This document shows positions 6,294 through 6,545 of a stretch of 6,545 nucleotides of DNA, one piece after another. A program made the position numbers and the translations under genes. Source of the DNA: Clostridia bacterium. Lineage in GTDB: Bacteria > Bacillota > Clostridia > Oscillospirales > CAG-382. The stretch spans positions 1 through 6,545 of the forward strand of contig JAGDBE010000187.1 in NCBI GenBank assembly GCA_017959195.1, read 5' to 3'. Each line of letters begins with the position of its first letter. The stretch's first letter is position 1. The notes under the pieces were generated by a model. That model was given only the letters and a program-made list of their open reading frames with translations, searched no databases and was not told the origin of the DNA.

Positions 6294-6545
6294 TTACTTG
6301 ATTTTTTTGATTTTCGTCTTCGGCTCGGGCAGTTCCTTTTCCATCGCCTCAATTACGGCGCATAGCGACTCGCGGTCGTCTAAGTCGGGCATTATCATTT
6401 TCTTTGCGCCGTCGTAGGGAATTTCTTCGGGTGCGTCGGGCAGCATTTTAAGGACCGACGGCGTCGGCTTTATTTAAAATCGGCCGTCGTATAATCCGCC
6501 TATAACTTTTCCGCGGTAGTAAACGACGTATTCGCCCATCATCGG
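6294..6545 (-). pseudogene. TfoX N-terminal-domain family protein, partial at window edge, interrupted by an in-frame stop
   Basis: Read on the minus strand from the right edge, the frame gives PMMGEYVVYYRGK, VIGGLYDGRF, then TAA (6476-6474). In the same frame it continues IKPTPSVLKMLPDAP, EEIPYDGAKKM, DDRESLCAVIEAM, ELPEPKTK and a natural TAA at 6296-6294. This is the recognisable C-terminal two thirds of a short TfoX N-terminal-domain protein (about 100-115 residues), where MMGEY, GGIYD, the KP pair, PYxGAK, the DD pair and a Lys-rich tail are typical. At the internal stop the family normally has Leu (RFLVKP), so a single TTA-to-TAA change explains it; the frame is unchanged on both sides. 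ATG 6446-6444 could restart a 50-residue remnant. Family members share a fold with the competence regulator TfoX/Sxy, but most have no known role. The alternative explanation is a sequencing or assembly error. Confidence 0.78.

Noticed and set aside
6050..6352. 100-codon minus-strand frame across the tfoX/GNAT junction
   Set aside because: It is in a different frame from both recognisable proteins, is basic and low in complexity, and overlaps their conserved parts.
6474..6476. Internal TAA of the tfoX-like gene as evidence of a recoded stop codon
   Set aside because: TAA ends thrS, the HIT gene, the phosphoribosyltransferase, mtaB and ecfA2 at their expected lengths, and none of the other genes contains an internal TAA.

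Overview
The window looks like the chromosome of a Gram-positive, probably clostridial, bacterium. This rests on the Firmicutes-type ThrRS and MtaB sequences, strong AAGGAG-type ribosome binding sites, heavy use of AGA (Arg) and ATA (Ile), ECF-transporter ATPases, and a TfoX-YoaP-type pair. The exact lineage cannot be read from the sequence. The standard code fits: TAA closes five of the intact genes and TGA closes two.

Plus strand, positions 2-5482: six tightly packed genes run in one direction and look like one transcription unit whose promoter lies outside the window. They are the 3' part of thrS (threonyl-tRNA synthetase), a HIT-family nucleotide hydrolase, a type I phosphoribosyltransferase, mtaB (methylthiotransferase acting on t6A37 of tRNA), ecfA1 and ecfA2 (the two ATPases of an energy-coupling-factor vitamin/metal importer). 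Junctions are 25, 29, 2 and 12 bp, and the last is an 8 bp overlap. The unit ends at a compact hairpin with T runs on both strands. Three of the genes touch tRNA charging or decoding, or nucleotide by-products of such reactions; ecfA1-ecfA2 appear to be passengers. No ecfT follows them.

Minus strand, positions 5533-6545: two genes converge on the same terminator. Upstream, running in from the right edge, is a TfoX N-terminal-domain gene that carries an in-frame TAA where the family has a leucine. It is followed 14 bp later by an intact GNAT acetyltransferase with a C-terminal YoaP-type, thioredoxin-like tail.

The window is densely coding, with no intergenic stretch over about 50 bp. I see no RNA genes, mobile elements, CRISPR arrays, riboswitches or large repeats. 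Nothing amounts to a clear new multi-gene system. The points most worth a second look are the interrupted tfoX gene, the EcfA pair without EcfT, the GNAT/thioredoxin-like fusion, and the thrS-HIT-mtaB grouping.
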